This document shows, in pieces, positions 62,755 to 64,000 of a DNA stretch of 64,000 nucleotides. This DNA is from Lineus longissimus (lineage: Eukaryota; Nemertea; Pilidiophora; Heteronemertea; Lineidae), in assembly GCF_910592395.1 (NCBI RefSeq), contig NC_088316.1, positions 10,724,001 through 10,788,000 of the forward strand, given 5' to 3'. Positions within the stretch are counted from its first letter, which is position 1; each line of letters opens with the position of its first letter. The notes beneath the pieces were generated by a model. The model was given only the letters and a program-made list of their open reading frames with translations. It did no database searches and was not told the origin of the DNA. A program made the translations under genes and the position numbers.

Positions 62755-64000
62755 ATGACTGATAAGAATCAGAAAATACTTTGCACTACATGTGACAAGT
62801 ACATATCCTACAATAATATGGCTATTCACAGGAGAACCAAAGGTCACTTAAGTAAATTAAATCCGGATTATGTCCCTATTGCTCAACCCCGAGCCCCATC
62901 ACTGATCCCTAAAACTATGGATAAGAAACTTGCATTTGAGGAAAATGAGCTAGATGGCATAAAGAAAGTGAGTGGAATAGAAATAGTAAAACAATTTGGA
63001 AAGCCTGTAATCACCATTAGTTTGAAGATTGACAGAGAAGCTAAACAGGTGTATGAATACAGAGATAAATTAGAGGAGGTATTATTTCAACTCAATGATT
63101 ACCATCACAAAATTAGCATATCAGTATTTGCTCAGTTTGATCGTCAGGGTGAAAGTGTAACACACCCCATACAGTCTCCAATGGAAAGCATAATTTCAAG
63201 GAACCAGGCAATTTATGCCATAACCAACCAGTTAAACTACATTAAGACACAGATTGAGGAAAGGTACTTTCAAGGTTCTGGACTTACTTTAAATAAAATA
63301 GAGTCTTGTAACATGACCATCTGTTCTTACAAGAGGTGTAAAGGTGGTCATTACACTAAATTACCATTTAAAACAAAAGCAGTAATAAATGTGGAATCAA
63401 ATGACAATAAATGTTTTCTCTGGTCTTTATTGGCCGCTAAATATCTGAAAGAAAATCCAGAGACGTACTTTGTCCTGAGAGCAGAGCTCGAGAGTACATT
63501 AAATATTACTACCGATATGCTAGAAATGACTTCGTCACGAGAACAGAGTTCGAAAACTACTGATATCAAAATCAAATCATTTCCTGTATGTATTCAAAAG
63601 GATATTCCTAAGATAGAGAGTGATAATAATCTCAAGATTAATGTGTTCAAGTTAGAGAACGAATGGGCTAAGAGCACCTGTGAGGCAAAAGTAGAACCTC
63701 TCTACCTGTCCAAGAATTATGATGATGATGATGTCATCGATCTGTTGTATTTCAAGGACCATTTCATGTACATAAGAGACATCAATCTTTTCTTCAGGAC
63801 ACTAGCTCATAGAGTGTATCTTTGCAGGAGATGCATGAATTACTTTTACAGGAAGTCAACACTAGATAAGCATAAAAAGAAATGTGGAGAACACGATTAC
63901 TGTAAGATTACTTTGCCTCCACCTAACAGTAAATGGTCACAAATTAAATTTGAAAAACACTCATTCAAAAATAGAGTTCCGTTTGTGATCTATGCTGATT
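62755..64000 (+). CDS. Protein-primed type B DNA polymerase, N-terminal part
   Basis: ATG 62755, open for 415 codons to the window end. A C2H2-like finger at the start (CTTCDKYISYNNMAIH), a helical region, SNDNKCFLWSLLAAKY (about residue 215), DLLYFKDHFMYIRDINLFF, a second finger (YLCRRCMNYFYRKSTLDKHK), then VPFVIYADF at the very end, which is the exonuclease I motif region of DNA polymerase B family 2. That N-terminal layout is the one found in pPolB genes of Polinton-like elements in invertebrates. Polymerase palm motifs lie outside the window. Two double-hairpin modules are inside it. It would replicate the element, primed by a terminal protein. Confidence 0.82.
   Translation, partial: MTDKNQKILCTTCDKYISYNNMAIHRRTKGHLSKLNPDYVPIAQPRAPSLIPKTMDKKLAFEENELDGIKKVSGIEIVKQFGKPVITISLKIDREAKQVYEYRDKLEEVLFQLNDYHHKISISVFAQFDRQGESVTHPIQSPMESIISRNQAIYAITNQLNYIKTQIEERYFQGSGLTLNKIESCNMTICSYKRCKGGHYTKLPFKTKAVINVESNDNKCFLWSLLAAKYLKENPETYFVLRAELESTLNITTDMLEMTSSREQSSKTTDIKIKSFPVCIQKDIPKIESDNNLKINVFKLENEWAKSTCEAKVEPLYLSKNYDDDDVIDLLYFKDHFMYIRDINLFFRTLAHRVYLCRRCMNYFYRKSTLDKHKKKCGEHDYCKITLPPPNSKWSQIKFEKHSFKNRVPFVIYAD
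63465..63489 (-). repeat. Double-hairpin module 8
   Basis: GTAC-TTT-GTCC (one mismatch), TGA, GAGC-AGA-GCTC. In frame YFVLRAELE in the polymerase, the same frame as module 1; TGA out of frame. Confidence 0.88.
63527..63551 (-). repeat. Double-hairpin module 9, fully compensated
   Basis: TGAC-TTC-GTCA, CGA, GAAC-AGA-GTTC. Both stems differ from consensus, yet both still pair. Read in the third frame (MTSSREQSSK), where a TGA spacer would be a stop; here it is CGA. Confidence 0.88.

Larger units (their letters stand above)
56002..64000. mobile_element. Polinton/Maverick-like element, partial
   Basis: Seven closely packed genes: five on plus, one on minus and a plus-strand polymerase, with gaps of 10-56 bp. 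No introns, AT-rich, ending in a protein-primed-type DNA polymerase B. This density and gene content are virus-like and fit Polinton/Maverick or adintovirus-like elements. Integrase, ATPase and protease are not in the visible part and would lie beyond 64,000. No long terminal repeat can be paired because only one side is in the window. The region also carries the double-hairpin modules. Confidence 0.75.

Overview
The window is a transposon-dense piece of an animal genome. The evidence for this is GT...AG introns, several classes of retrotransposon and DNA transposon, and tracts typical of marine invertebrates such as runs of TACATGTA and frequent GGCCTAC. An echinoderm, hemichordate, amphioxus or lophotrochozoan would all fit; I cannot decide between them from sequence alone. 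I see no rRNA or tRNA gene, no CRISPR array and no intact conventional host gene. Almost every long reading frame belongs to a mobile element or to a broken gene of a widespread invertebrate family.

Layout. 1-2.5 kb: truncated CR1-like LINE with a 460-bp perfect inverted duplication at its 5' end. 2.7-3.7 kb: zinc-finger ORF of unknown role with a frameshift. 5.4-13.2 kb: repeats only (a 143-bp tandem repeat, a long array of ~300-bp AGGTCA-rich units, and four MITE-like elements). 13.3-23.1 kb: an acidic, zinc-finger, recombinase-like gene split by a 6.3-kb Ngaro/PAT-type tyrosine-recombinase (YR) retrotransposon whose split direct repeats are complete. 24.3-31.4 kb: a CxxC-type gene split by a 6.5-kb DIRS1-type YR retrotransposon on the minus strand, with inverted terminal repeats and an internal complementary region. 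35.5-37.8 kb: a two-exon gene of an invertebrate family with conserved acidic motifs, broken by a frameshift and a nonsense codon. 38.7-47.2 kb: FLYWCH fragment, SANT-like and other exon fragments, AGGTCA-repeat elements and a decayed P-element-type transposase with introns. 48.5-53.9 kb: a complete but defective Ty3/gypsy element (146-bp LTRs, AGTAA target duplication, nested MITE). 54.3-55.8 kb: gene fragment and three foldback elements. 56.0-64.0 kb: a compact, virus-like cluster of seven genes ending in the N-terminal part of a protein-primed type B DNA polymerase, i.e. a Polinton/Maverick-like element cut off by the window end.

The most unusual signal is in the Polinton-like region. A small palindromic module made of two 4-bp-stem, 3-nt-loop hairpins (GAGC-N3-GCTC and GGAC-N3-GTCC joined by a 3-nt spacer) occurs at nine sites between 57,188 and 63,551. 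It lies in both orientations and several reading frames, nearly always inside coding sequence and without adding a stop. Stem changes are compensatory (GAAC/GTTC, TGAC/GTCA), and the spacer is TGA only where it is out of frame, AGA or CGA where it is read as a codon. I saw none in the other 56 kb. This looks like a coding-sequence-tolerant double-hairpin element colonising one mobile DNA, comparable in principle to Rickettsia palindromic elements or fungal mitochondrial double-hairpin elements.

A second theme is two different YR retrotransposons, about 2.1 kb apart, each inserted in a coding exon without target duplication, at short shared sequences (GTTC and AAATG). In both cases the host reading frame is continuous across the element.
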